From a virus, in IMG/VR virus record IMGVR_UViG_3300037486_000231, positions 1 through 36,091 of that record: a DNA stretch of 36,091 nucleotides; one strand, given 5' to 3'. The stretch's first letter is position 1. Each line of letters starts with the position of its first letter. Of this stretch, positions 24,756 to 31,710 are shown in pieces. The position numbers and the translations under genes were made by a program. The notes under the pieces were generated by a model, which searched no databases, was not told where the DNA came from, and saw nothing but the letters and a program-made list of their open reading frames with translations.

Positions 24756-25081
24756 TGGAGGGACAGTTGAGCATCGACACCGTCGATCCGCTGGCGAAGG
24801 CGATTGCGTGGAAGGAGAAGAACGAGGTCGCCTACAGCCAGATCCTACTCTGGGCCGACGAGGATATGCGTCACGGCTCTCGTCCCAGCATCGGCCTCTA
24901 CGCCGAGCTTCTGCGCCGGCCGCACTTCGCCAACAAACTCAGGCTTGTCCGCTCGGACGTGTCGTTCCTCGTCAACAACAATCTGCGCGCCGACCTGGCG
25001 CGTCTCGTCATGCGGGAGTGGCCGCAGATCAAGTTCGAGACGCGAAGGGCCACGGCCGATGTATGGAATGGAGAAGCATGA
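24755..25081 (+). CDS. conserved phage protein upstream of ssb
   Basis: A 108-residue protein from ATG 24755 (TGATG overlap, GGGAGGGAG upstream). The C-terminal SDVSFLVNNNLRADLARLVM and PQIKFETR segments match a small phage protein type often found near recombination genes (pattern N-N-N-x-R-A-x-x-A-R-L followed by F-E-T-R). The function is unknown; DNA binding is plausible from the basic helix. It overlaps ssb by 4 bases. Confidence 0.6.
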   Translation: MEGQLSIDTVDPLAKAIAWKEKNEVAYSQILLWADEDMRHGSRPSIGLYAELLRRPHFANKLRLVRSDVSFLVNNNLRADLARLVMREWPQIKFETRRATADVWNGEA

Positions 25082-25524
25082 ACATCAACACCGTAGCCCT
25101 GACCGGCAACCTGACCAGAGATCCCGAACTCAAGGTGTTCGGGGAGACGACCGTGTGCAAGCTGCGCCTGGCCGTCAACGAGCGCGTGAAGGTCGGCGGC
25201 GAGTGGGGCAACGCGGCCATGTACTTCGACGTGGACGTGTTCGGGCGCATGGCCGACGCCTGCGCGCAGTACCTCACCAAGGGCAGCCACATCGCCATCA
25301 CCGGGCGCCTCAAGTGGCGCGAGTGGGAGAGCGATGCCGGCAAGCGCCAGGCTGTCTCGATCGTCGCCAACGAGGTCGAGTTCCCCAGCAAGAAGGAGGC
25401 CGAGCAGAGCGGTGCCTACCGCCCGCCGGCGCCGGCTGCCACGCCGCCGCAGCAGGACTTCCGCGAGCAGCAGCGCGAGGCCACCGACGCGACCTTCAGC
25501 GGCGACGACGATATACCCTTCTAA
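25078..25524 (+). CDS. ssb: single-stranded DNA-binding protein
   Basis: A 148-residue SSB starting at ATG 25078. The OB fold is evident: NTVALTGNLTRDPELK at 4-19, CKLRLAVNERV, YFDVDVFGRMADACAQYL near 50-68, GSHIAITGRLKWREW and VSIVANEVEF. A Pro/Gln/Ala linker leads to the acidic tip DDDIPF, which recruits partner proteins. It would coat the strands made by the YqaJ exonuclease for RecT. Length is usual for phage and bacterial SSBs. The 47 bases after its stop contain no gene. Confidence 0.92.
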   Translation: MNINTVALTGNLTRDPELKVFGETTVCKLRLAVNERVKVGGEWGNAAMYFDVDVFGRMADACAQYLTKGSHIAITGRLKWREWESDAGKRQAVSIVANEVEFPSKKEAEQSGAYRPPAPAATPPQQDFREQQREATDATFSGDDDIPF

Positions 25525-25571
25525 GAAATGGGATGTTGTATCATCTCCTCATCCGACCTGGAGGTGTGGAG

Positions 25572-26027
25572 ATGGGGAGGCCGACGAGTTGCTCGTGCGG
25601 AGAGTGCATCAAGTGCAAGAACCGTGAGAGGAACAGGCGCTGGTATCAGAACAAGTCCACTGAGGAGCGCAGGGCAATCGTACTCAAGCGGGACCGCAGC
25701 AAGGTGCGCGAGAATGACCGGAGGAGGCACGAACGTGACCGAGAGAAACGACTGCTTGCCATGCGCGAATACGCAGGAACGGATGCCGGGAGAACAGCCC
25801 GGTCAAGGGCCGAGAGACGCTATCTGGATGCCAGCCCCGAGAGGTATCGAGCGCACTATCTTGCCGGCAACGCGATCAGGGACGGTCGCCTCGTGCGGGG
25901 AGAGTGCGCCATGTGCGGAGCAGGCGGCAAGACGCACGGCCACCACAACGACTACAGCAAGCCGCTCGATGTGGTCTGGCTCTGCCACCCATGCCACCGA
26001 GCGGTCCATCGCACACTGTGGCCGTGA
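25572..26027 (+). CDS. HNH-type / zinc-binding protein
   Basis: A 151-residue protein from ATG 25572 behind GGAGG. Cysteines at 7, 9, 12 and 15 (CSCGECIKC) form a likely N-terminal zinc site. A very basic helix rich in Arg, Asn and Lys follows. The C-terminal 40 residues have CAMCG, GHHNDYSKPLDVVWLC and HPCHRAVH, a pattern shared with many phage HNH-like proteins. C-x-x-C pairs bind zinc and the H-H-N-D-Y region is the putative active site. It probably acts as a DNA endonuclease, though a non-catalytic zinc protein is possible. AGA/AGG codons and lower GC set it apart from its neighbours. Confidence 0.65.
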   Translation: MGRPTSCSCGECIKCKNRERNRRWYQNKSTEERRAIVLKRDRSKVRENDRRRHERDREKRLLAMREYAGTDAGRTARSRAERRYLDASPERYRAHYLAGNAIRDGRLVRGECAMCGAGGKTHGHHNDYSKPLDVVWLCHPCHRAVHRTLWP

Positions 26028-26033
26028 TCTCTG

Positions 26034-26270
26034 ATGAGGCCGCGACTCGTGATGCTGGGAGACATCGTCGTCTTCACGCAGGGCCACTACCTCTGGCTCC
26101 AGACAGCCAACAGGTGGCCCAACAAGAAGGCGCCGAGGCGCGACTACGCCGGCGACATCATCGAGGTGAGCGACGAGTACCCAGACGCTCCGCTGGTGCG
26201 CGTCAAGTGGCGCTACGGAAGAGCGACTTGGCACTTCGCGGACAACGTCGAGAAGGTGGGCAGCATATGA
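26034..26270 (+). CDS. 78-residue beta-rich protein, unknown function
   Basis: The start is either ATG 26034 or ATG 26052 (MLGDIVVFTQ); neither has a strong ribosome site. The body (DIVVFTQGHYLWLQTANR, RVKWRYGRATWHFADNVE) looks like a small beta barrel of the kind seen in accessory phage proteins. No family was recognised. It overlaps the VRR-NUC gene by 4 bases. Confidence 0.5.
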   Translation: MRPRLVMLGDIVVFTQGHYLWLQTANRWPNKKAPRRDYAGDIIEVSDEYPDAPLVRVKWRYGRATWHFADNVEKVGSI

Positions 26271-26653
26271 GCCGCAAGATGACCAGCGCCTACGAGCTTG
26301 AGGAAGAACTGGTCACCAAGTGCCACAAGGGCGTCTGCGAGCTTCGCGACACCTGGGGTATGCAGATCCACGGCGAGCGCATCAACCAGCGGCGCGCGGA
26401 CAAGGCCGGCAGCGACAAGGGATCGCCCGACTACCTGCTCTGCATCGGGAACTGGCACCACCCGCTGGAGTTCAAGCGCAGCACCGGCGGGAAGTTCAGC
26501 CTCGACCAGATGGTCGCCGCCGAGCGCCGGCGTAACGCGGGTGTGGAGACGTACGCGCCTACCAGCATCGCCCACTTCGACGCCTTGGTGAAGTGGTCGC
26601 ACCTGTACTGCAAGGGCGTCTGCCCTGACTGTCCCACGGTGCCTGCTCCTTGA
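26267..26653 (+). CDS. VRR-NUC-like nuclease
   Basis: A 128-residue protein from ATG 26267 (ATGA overlap). It has the compact PD-(D/E)XK order of phage VRR-NUC proteins: GSPDYLL (D55), LEFKRSTGGKFS (E68 and K70), then LDQ (Q81) and an AERRRNAG helix. These enzymes often resolve Holliday junctions or cut branched DNA. An extra C-terminal segment with C-K-G-V-C-P-D-C could bind zinc. It fits the replication and recombination module. Its stop overlaps the radical SAM start. Confidence 0.7.
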   Translation: MSRKMTSAYELEEELVTKCHKGVCELRDTWGMQIHGERINQRRADKAGSDKGSPDYLLCIGNWHHPLEFKRSTGGKFSLDQMVAAERRRNAGVETYAPTSIAHFDALVKWSHLYCKGVCPDCPTVPAP

Positions 26654-27573
26654 GGATTGCGATCGCCCAGATCGACGGCAAGTGGCCGAACCTGGCGCTC
26701 GCCAAGCTGGTCGCCCATCACCGCGCGCGAGGAAGCCACGTCGAGTGGTTCGATCCCCTGCATAGCGACGTGCAACTCGTGTACGCGAGCAAGGTGTTCC
26801 TCGACACGCCCGACAATCCATATCTGCCGGCGTGGAAGACGCAGCATGGCGGCGCCGGCTACCTCGATCACCCGAAGTTGCTGCCCGACGAGGTCGAGAA
26901 GACCAAGCCAGACTGGTCGCTGTGGCCGACCTGGGGCAGGGACATGGGCTTCACGACGAGAGGCTGCATTCGTCGGTGCAGTTTCTGCTCCGTCCACGGG
27001 CGCGAGGGAGATCTGCGCGTCGTTGCCGATCTCGAGGAGATCTCCACCGGCCGGCGTGAGATGGTGCTGCTTGATGCCAACATCACGGCGGCTCCTATCG
27101 AGCATCTGCGCCGGGTGACCGCTGATGCGACGCGACTGCGGGTCAAGCTCGACTACTCTCAGGGACTCGATGCGCGCCTGCTGACCGACGAACAGGCGAG
27201 CCTGATAGTGAAGGCGCCGCACAAGCGGGAGTTGCACATAGCCTTCGACCACGTCCGTGACGAGGACGCCGTGCGGCGGGCGACCGGCCTCTTCCAGGCC
27301 GCGGGACTCGACACGCGGCATGACCTCATGGTCTTCATCCTCGTCGGCTTCGATACGACGGAGGAAGAGGATCTCTACCGGATCGAACTGGTGCGGGATC
27401 TGGGAGCCGTGCCCTTCGTGATGCGCTACGATCGCGCGGATCGCTACCAGCAGAAGCTGGCCCGCTGGTGCAACCGCGCGTCCGTCTTCCGCTCCTGCTC
27501 GTGGGACGAGTACCGGCACAACAAGAAGGACAAAGACATCAAGGAGTCTGAGGGACAGCTCGCCATCGATTGA
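26650..27573 (+). CDS. radical SAM enzyme with N-terminal B12-binding-like domain
   Basis: A 307-residue protein starting at TTG 26650 in a TTGA overlap; no good Shine-Dalgarno is visible, so coupled translation is likely. The cluster motif C106-x3-C110-x2-C113 (TTRGCIRRCSFCSVHG) would hold a 4Fe-4S cluster that cleaves S-adenosylmethionine. Residues 1-90 (RIAIAQIDGKWPNLALAKL, VEWFDPL) look like a Rossmann or cobalamin-binding-type domain, without the DxHxxG motif. LDYSQGLDARLLT and HDLMVFILVGFDTTEEEDLY are typical of the barrel. The substrate is unknown; nucleic-acid or nucleotide modification is inference. It is the last gene before the bidirectional terminator. Confidence 0.8.
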   Translation: MRIAIAQIDGKWPNLALAKLVAHHRARGSHVEWFDPLHSDVQLVYASKVFLDTPDNPYLPAWKTQHGGAGYLDHPKLLPDEVEKTKPDWSLWPTWGRDMGFTTRGCIRRCSFCSVHGREGDLRVVADLEEISTGRREMVLLDANITAAPIEHLRRVTADATRLRVKLDYSQGLDARLLTDEQASLIVKAPHKRELHIAFDHVRDEDAVRRATGLFQAAGLDTRHDLMVFILVGFDTTEEEDLYRIELVRDLGAVPFVMRYDRADRYQQKLARWCNRASVFRSCSWDEYRHNKKDKDIKESEGQLAID

Positions 27574-27583
27574 GGGCAAAGGA

Positions 27584-27617
27584 AAAGGCCCGCCGGCGAG
27601 GGAACCGGCGGGCCTTT
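27584..27617. terminator. bidirectional Rho-independent terminator
   Basis: A perfect 13-bp stem pairs 27584-27596 (AAAGGCCCGCCGG) with 27605-27617 around an 8-base loop. It ends in TTT on the plus strand and, read from the minus strand, also in a T run (TTTTCC). It sits between the convergent radical SAM gene and the minus-strand zinc-finger gene. Confidence 0.88.
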
Positions 27618-27624
27618 CGTCTGC

Positions 27625-28128
27625 TCAGTCCCTGACGCCCTCGCCGGCCACCACCGTGGTGCCCAGCATCTCGTCCTTCAGCGTCAGCCGCGGCGTCGGG
27701 TGTTCGCCCTTGTGCTGTCCCTGCCAGCGGCCGGCGCAGCCCTGCGAGCAGAAGATCTTCTGGGCCTTCTTGGTGTCCAGTTCCTTGCCGCAGAAGCGGC
27801 AGTAGATGCCGCGGATCATGGCGGTCTTGCCGTTCTTCTTCGGCTCGACCGTCCACGGCCCGGTGTGCATCGCCATCTTCTGGAGGCCACGCACCTGGGT
27901 GATCGTCTCCTCCAGTGCGCCGCGCTGGATCGTCGCTTCGTCTCGCATCTGCCTAACTTCGTCGCGGATGCTGTCGCTGACCCTGACGAGGTCGTCCAGA
28001 CGCTCCGACGCCATCTCGGTGATGACCTCCTCAAGGTCTTCCTCTGCCAGCGGCACTGCGCTCCCGCGCACCGCCTTGAGGATGGTGAGGAACTCTTCGA
28101 CGCTCTCGATCTTCAGTTCAAGCCGCAT
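27625..28128 (-). CDS. zinc-finger protein with helical N-terminus, unknown function
   Basis: A 167-residue protein, last gene of the minus-strand block. AGGAAGAG precedes ATG 28128. Residues 1-95 are charged helix (EEDLEEVITEMASERLDDL, RVSDSIRDEVRQM), probably coiled coil. Residues 108-137 have CRFCGKELDTKKAQKIFC followed by SQGCAGRW, a four-cysteine zinc knuckle resembling short DNA- or RNA-binding fingers. It ends 8 bases from the bidirectional terminator. No family name can be given. Confidence 0.6.
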   Translation of the reverse strand: MRLELKIESVEEFLTILKAVRGSAVPLAEEDLEEVITEMASERLDDLVRVSDSIRDEVRQMRDEATIQRGALEETITQVRGLQKMAMHTGPWTVEPKKNGKTAMIRGIYCRFCGKELDTKKAQKIFCSQGCAGRWQGQHKGEHPTPRLTLKDEMLGTTVVAGEGVRD

Positions 28129-28147
28129 GTCTCTTCCTCTCTCTCGC

Positions 28148-28255
28148 TTACCAAAGTCCCAGTGCTGCTCCGAGTATGCCGAACATGAAGAACAGGACGA
28201 CGAGGCAGAACACGATCATCGCCACGGCGTACAGTGCCTTCAGTAGGTCGGTCAT
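28148..28255 (-). CDS. 35-residue single-span membrane peptide
   Basis: It starts at ATG 28255 behind GGGGAGGAGGG and ends at TAA 28148-28150. The start overlaps the methyltransferase stop (ATGA). The peptide is an almost unbroken hydrophobic helix (AMIVFCLVVLFFMFGILGAA) after a short MTDLLKALY start. A very strong ribosome site and the overlap support it as real. The function is unknown; small toxin-like or signalling peptides look similar, but so do many benign ones. Confidence 0.55.
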   Translation of the reverse strand: MTDLLKALYAVAMIVFCLVVLFFMFGILGAALGLW

Positions 28256-29946
28256 CCCTCCTCCCCTAACGCGCTTTCGATCTGCCTTCCCAGCCAGTTG
28301 ATCACGGGCACGGCCATGCTGTTGCCGATCGCCTTGTAGCGCGGCCCGTCAGGGCAGTCCTCCCACTCCTTTCCGCGCCATGCCACGCGCGTGTGGTTGT
28401 CGGGCATCCCTTGCAGCCGCTCGCACTCGATGGGTGTCAGGCGCCTGACCGCCATGCCCGCTTGGAGCGCCGGCCTGTTGTTGCCGCCACCGCCGCCTTC
28501 CAGTGTCGGAGCCATGTCCTCCTCGTAGCTGACGTTGCGCGAGGTGGCGCTCTGCCCTGGGCGAAAGCCAGCGACCGGATCGTCGTCGGGGGCAAGAACC
28601 ATGCGCTCGTCTGAGCGGCCACCTTCGCCTGGGTTGTTGAGCGAGTAGGCGATGTCCTCCTGCCACTCAAGGTTCTTCTCTCCGTCGCGGGTGCGCGAGG
28701 CGAGAGCCAGCGGCTCGCCCACGACGTTGTGCATCCTGAAGTTGTGACCTCCCTCGTTCGTGTAGGTCTTCTGCTCGTTTGCGCCGATGGGATCGGCCGT
28801 CTCGCCGTCGCTCGTGAAGACGCAGCAGACTGCCGGCGGCGACGGGATCTCCAGCCCGCTGCCGACCTTGACCGCCGGCGAGCCGTCATCCACAGCAGAG
28901 ACGCCGTGGGTGCCGCCGGTCGAGTAGAAGCCGATGGCTACCTGGCCGCCAGCGTTGGCGTTGCCGTCTATCTCGTTCATCGAGCGCAGCGTGGGCGACT
29001 GATCCTCGCTGGCGTCCTGCCCAGAATCCTTACAGGTGAAGGCGATCGGTGGATCCTTGTACTGCCTGGCACTCAGCGTGGTGCAGAGGTCCGTCGCGAT
29101 CTCCGCGTTGTAGTGCGCGCAGGCCATGATCGTGGTGTCATCAGCGATGAGGTGCCCTGCCTCCGCGTCGGCTACAATCTGCCCGCCTGCGGCATCCTCG
29201 ACTCCCGGCCATGCGCCGCCTGTAGTTCCGCGAGCCGCTAAGGTGTTGGCCGTGTTTGCGATGAAACCGCCGCCTCGAGAGCCGCGCGCAGGGCTGCCGG
29301 CAGGGCGCGTCCTCTCTTCGCGGCGCGGCGCAGGATCCCCGAACAGGCTTTCGCGCTCAAGTAGTACTTCTGCGGGATCGGTCCCGTCTCGAGGACATCG
29401 CGCAGCGAAGAGACGACGGCGCCTCTGTGGAACTCCGAAATACTGGGCATCGAAGACACGCCAGGCAAGGCGCGCTTCGGGTCCAGACACAAGACCCGCG
29501 TTCGTCCATCGCTTCCCTGACGGTCGGAGAGGCTCACCAGCGCCCACAAGCTCTCCCACGAAGCAGCCGAAGGCGTTGTCCTTGGTGGACAAGGCTCCCG
29601 GCACGTTCTCCCAGAGGAAGACTCTGGGGTTGATGAGTCGAACAAGTTCTGCTGTGAAGAGCGAGAGGTTGCCACGCGCGTCCTCCAGTGAGAGGCGGTT
29701 GCCGGCGACGGAAAACGCCTGACAGGGCGATCCCGCGACGATGACATCAGGGCGGCTGTTGTCGGCCAGCCACTGTTCCCAGTCCACGGCGGTGACATCC
29801 CCGAGGTTGGGAATGTCGGGCCATCGTTCGGCCAGCACCGCGGACGGGAAAGGCTCGATCTCGCAGAACGCCATCGGCTCCCAGCCCAGCGGCTCCCAAG
29901 CCAGAGTTGCGGCCTCGACGCCGCTGAACAGGGACAGGTACTTCAT
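28252..29946 (-). CDS. DNA (cytosine-5) methyltransferase
   Basis: A 564-residue C5 methyltransferase. Motif I is LSLFSGVEAATLAWEPLGW at 4-22, motif IV GSPCQAFS at 72-79 with catalytic C75, motif VI ENVPG at 113-117, motif VIII QRRRRLF at 174-180, motif IX RRLTPIECERLQGMP at 501-515 and motif X YKAIGNSMAVPV at 537-548. All core motifs are present, so activity is likely. The region between VIII and IX is about 320 residues, far longer than in typical enzymes, and consists of degenerate repeats (see findings). No restriction enzyme is adjacent, so self-protection against host restriction is plausible. It starts inside the integrase stop (ATGA). Confidence 0.9.
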   Translation of the reverse strand: MKYLSLFSGVEAATLAWEPLGWEPMAFCEIEPFPSAVLAERWPDIPNLGDVTAVDWEQWLADNSRPDVIVAGSPCQAFSVAGNRLSLEDARGNLSLFTAELVRLINPRVFLWENVPGALSTKDNAFGCFVGELVGAGEPLRPSGKRWTNAGLVSGPEARLAWRVFDAQYFGVPQRRRRLFAARCPRDGTDPAEVLLERESLFGDPAPRREERTRPAGSPARGSRGGGFIANTANTLAARGTTGGAWPGVEDAAGGQIVADAEAGHLIADDTTIMACAHYNAEIATDLCTTLSARQYKDPPIAFTCKDSGQDASEDQSPTLRSMNEIDGNANAGGQVAIGFYSTGGTHGVSAVDDGSPAVKVGSGLEIPSPPAVCCVFTSDGETADPIGANEQKTYTNEGGHNFRMHNVVGEPLALASRTRDGEKNLEWQEDIAYSLNNPGEGGRSDERMVLAPDDDPVAGFRPGQSATSRNVSYEEDMAPTLEGGGGGNNRPALQAGMAVRRLTPIECERLQGMPDNHTRVAWRGKEWEDCPDGPRYKAIGNSMAVPVINWLGRQIESALGEEG

Positions 29947-30929
29947 CGAGTCACCTCTTTCGGAGCGCGCGGATGAGAGCGCAGGTAGACGTTCTTCAGT
30001 TGTGTCTCGCTGACGCTAGTGTAGATCTGCGTCGTTGTGATGTTGGCGTGACCAAGGAACTCCTGAATCATCCTGATGTCCGCGCCCTCTTCCATGAGAT
30101 GAGTGGCGCAGGCGTGGCGCAGGGAGTGCGGGTGGATCTCCACGCCTGCGCGCTGACCGGCGCCGCGGACGATGCGGCGCACGTCGCTGGTGCTGAGAGG
30201 ATTCCTGCGCGTTGTGAGCAGGAGGTTGTCGGCCCGTGATTCCGGTCGGATGGCGAGCCATGCGTCGATCGCCGCCAGCGTGGCCGGTGCATACGGCACC
30301 ATGCGTGTCTTCTCTCCCTTGCCGCGGACGATGAGCATTCCCTGATCACGGCGCACGTCTGAGAGCCTGAGTTCACACACTTCCGCGGCGCGCAGGCCGC
30401 AGCCGTAGAGAAGCTCGAGGAGGGCGAGGTCGCGAATCTTCTGGCAGATCTCTGACCGGATCTCTGCCCGAATTTCGCCTCGGGAATCGGCCGGGAAACG
30501 ATCCGCAAAACGGCTGTCAACGATGGCCCGCTCTGCTCCCTCGAGAACCCGCTGCATCTCCTGCTGGCTTGGCACCAAGGGTAGCGAGCGTTTGCGCGCT
30601 GGTGCCCTGGCGGTGTCAGCGGCTCCCGCGGAAACGATCCCGGCCTCCGCAAGGAAGGCGACGAAGGCGCGCATCGATGTCAACTTGCGCGCGATCGTCG
30701 CCGGTGCCGCTCCGCTCGCCGCCAACTCAGAGGCGTACTCGCGGCAGACGCTGCGGCTGAGATGCGCCGCGGTCATCGACTGCTCGTCCAGCCACTTGAG
30801 AAGCTGAGTGAGGTCGGAGCGGTAGGCGCGTACCGTATGCTGGCTGACGCGCCGCCGTTCCAAGTCCTCGAGGAACGCATCGGCCTGTGTCGCCTGCTGC
30901 GTCACCTGTTGTCTCGTCTTGCGCTGCAT
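29943..30929 (-). CDS. int: tyrosine recombinase (XerC/D-type integrase)
   Basis: A 328-residue recombinase. ATG 30929 is chosen because GAGGGAGAAG lies 4 bases upstream; ATG 30944 would add MREKT without a good site. The N-terminal SAM-like core domain (residues 12-100) is followed by the catalytic set R180 (GLRAAEV), K205, H268 and R271 (HSLRH), H294 (LGHANITTT) and Y303 (QIYTSVS). All are present, so it should be active in site-specific integration. Residues about 138-166 are extra compared with normal XerC/D and are encoded by a repeat element also found near 35.1 kb. No attachment site could be identified. Confidence 0.88.
   Translation of the reverse strand: MQRKTRQQVTQQATQADAFLEDLERRRVSQHTVRAYRSDLTQLLKWLDEQSMTAAHLSRSVCREYASELAASGAAPATIARKLTSMRAFVAFLAEAGIVSAGAADTARAPARKRSLPLVPSQQEMQRVLEGAERAIVDSRFADRFPADSRGEIRAEIRSEICQKIRDLALLELLYGCGLRAAEVCELRLSDVRRDQGMLIVRGKGEKTRMVPYAPATLAAIDAWLAIRPESRADNLLLTTRRNPLSTSDVRRIVRGAGQRAGVEIHPHSLRHACATHLMEEGADIRMIQEFLGHANITTTQIYTSVSETQLKNVYLRSHPRAPKEVTR
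30443..30513 (-). repeat. repeat element copy inside the integrase gene
   Basis: About 71 bases in frame within the integrase gene resemble 35086-35168. Read on the minus strand both begin GCCGTTTT, continue with CGG and TCGTTTC, and end in two GAGATC-type units. By eye about three quarters of aligned bases agree, with one gap of around 12 bases. It encodes the extra FADRFPADSRGEIRAEIR region just before the catalytic arginine. Confidence 0.65.
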
Positions 30930-30970
30930 GGTCTTCTCCCTCATCTTCGTTTCGTTTCGCGCGCGCGCGC

Positions 30971-31360
30971 CTAGGCCAGGGACTTTTCGCCCTTTACTCG
31001 AAGGCCGGCGGTCGATCCGGTGCCAGGGTCAGGACTGCCCTCGCCGGCAGTCCTCGCCGCCTGCCGCCCGACCTCGCGAGCGGCGACCAGCCACTGCCCG
31101 TTCGGCACTCTCTGGACGGCGTCAATCTTGCCCGCCACTGCCCAGCGAACTGCCGTGCGATAGCAGACGCCGACGCGCGCGGCGAAGTCGCTGATCGGGA
31201 TCCTCGCGCGCTTGTCTGGGTCCGCTTCGCGGGCATCGATGCGCCAGACGCGACCTACCTTGGTCGCCCTCACGCGGCCCGTCCTCGCCCAGATCTCTGC
31301 CGTCTTCGGATGGATGCCGACGCGCGCGGCGAAGTCCTCCGTCGTCATGGTCTTCTTCAT
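30971..31360 (-). CDS. double helix-turn-helix protein (excisionase-like)
   Basis: A 129-residue protein from ATG 31360 behind GGAGGAGG, overlapping the previous stop (ATGA). It contains two MerR/excisionase-type HTH units, at about 6-47 and 56-98. They share DFAARVG and the following W-A-x-x-G-x-x pattern, ending VWRIDAREA and QWLVAAREV. The last 30 residues are a Gly/Ser-rich tail. It lies directly upstream of the integrase, so a directionality factor or integrase-operon regulator is likely. An XRE-type repressor is not supported. The 41-base gap to int contains an alternating GC run. Confidence 0.7.
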   Translation of the reverse strand: MKKTMTTEDFAARVGIHPKTAEIWARTGRVRATKVGRVWRIDAREADPDKRARIPISDFAARVGVCYRTAVRWAVAGKIDAVQRVPNGQWLVAAREVGRQAARTAGEGSPDPGTGSTAGLRVKGEKSLA

Positions 31361-31608
31361 GCGTCCTCCTCCAGTTCCGCGAGCAGCAGCATCTCCTCGT
31401 TGCCCGTCTCTTGCAGGCGCAGGAGTGCCAACGCCCAGACCTCTGGATGGTCGGCGGCAACGTGCGCCCATGCGTTTCTGGTCGCCGCTTCGATCGTGGA
31501 GCCGACCGCCGTGACCTCGCGCGCGGCGACCTCGATGACGCTGCCGATGACCGCGTCCGCAGCAGCGGCGAGGTCGGGCGGCAGCAGGCCGATGTTGGGT
31601 AGGTCCAT
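31357..31608 (-). CDS. 83-residue helical protein, unknown function
   Basis: It starts at ATG 31608 behind GAGAGGGAGAGG. The sequence is Ala/Glu-rich helix (PPDLAAAADAVIGSVIEVA, DHPEVWALALLRLQETGN), acidic at the end (LLLAELEEDA). There is no recognisable motif. It is coupled by ATGA to the double HTH gene and so belongs to the integration module. Confidence 0.5.
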   Translation of the reverse strand: MDLPNIGLLPPDLAAAADAVIGSVIEVAAREVTAVGSTIEAATRNAWAHVAADHPEVWALALLRLQETGNEEMLLLAELEEDA

Positions 31609-31646
31609 GCCTCTCCCTCTCTGTGTTGAGCCTGACTTGGGGAAGG

Positions 31647-31692
31647 GTAGGAGCCGCCCAGACCTCTGGGAGGCTCTAGAATCGGCTCCTAC
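31647..31692. promoter_or_regulatory. nested palindrome upstream of the integration module
   Basis: A perfect 10-bp inverted repeat, GTAGGAGCCG (31647-31656) and CGGCTCCTAC (31683-31692), encloses a second perfect 6-bp palindrome CCCAGA-CC-TCTGGG (31657-31670). It lies in the 102-base gap between two minus-strand genes. No T-run follows on either strand, so a simple terminator is unlikely. An operator, an Xis or integrase binding site, or an RNA switch are candidates. Confidence 0.5.
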
Positions 31693-31710
31693 GCCTTCGG
31701 ATTTCTCCTC

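Noticed and set aside
27625-28255. Toxin-antitoxin pair from the 35-residue membrane peptide and zinc-finger protein
   Set aside because: There is no sequence support for a toxin family, and the zinc-finger gene does not resemble known antitoxins; size and adjacency alone are insufficient.
28252-29946. Complete restriction-modification system around the methyltransferase
   Set aside because: No restriction endonuclease is adjacent. The VRR-NUC and HNH genes are distant and on the other strand, and better fit recombination roles.
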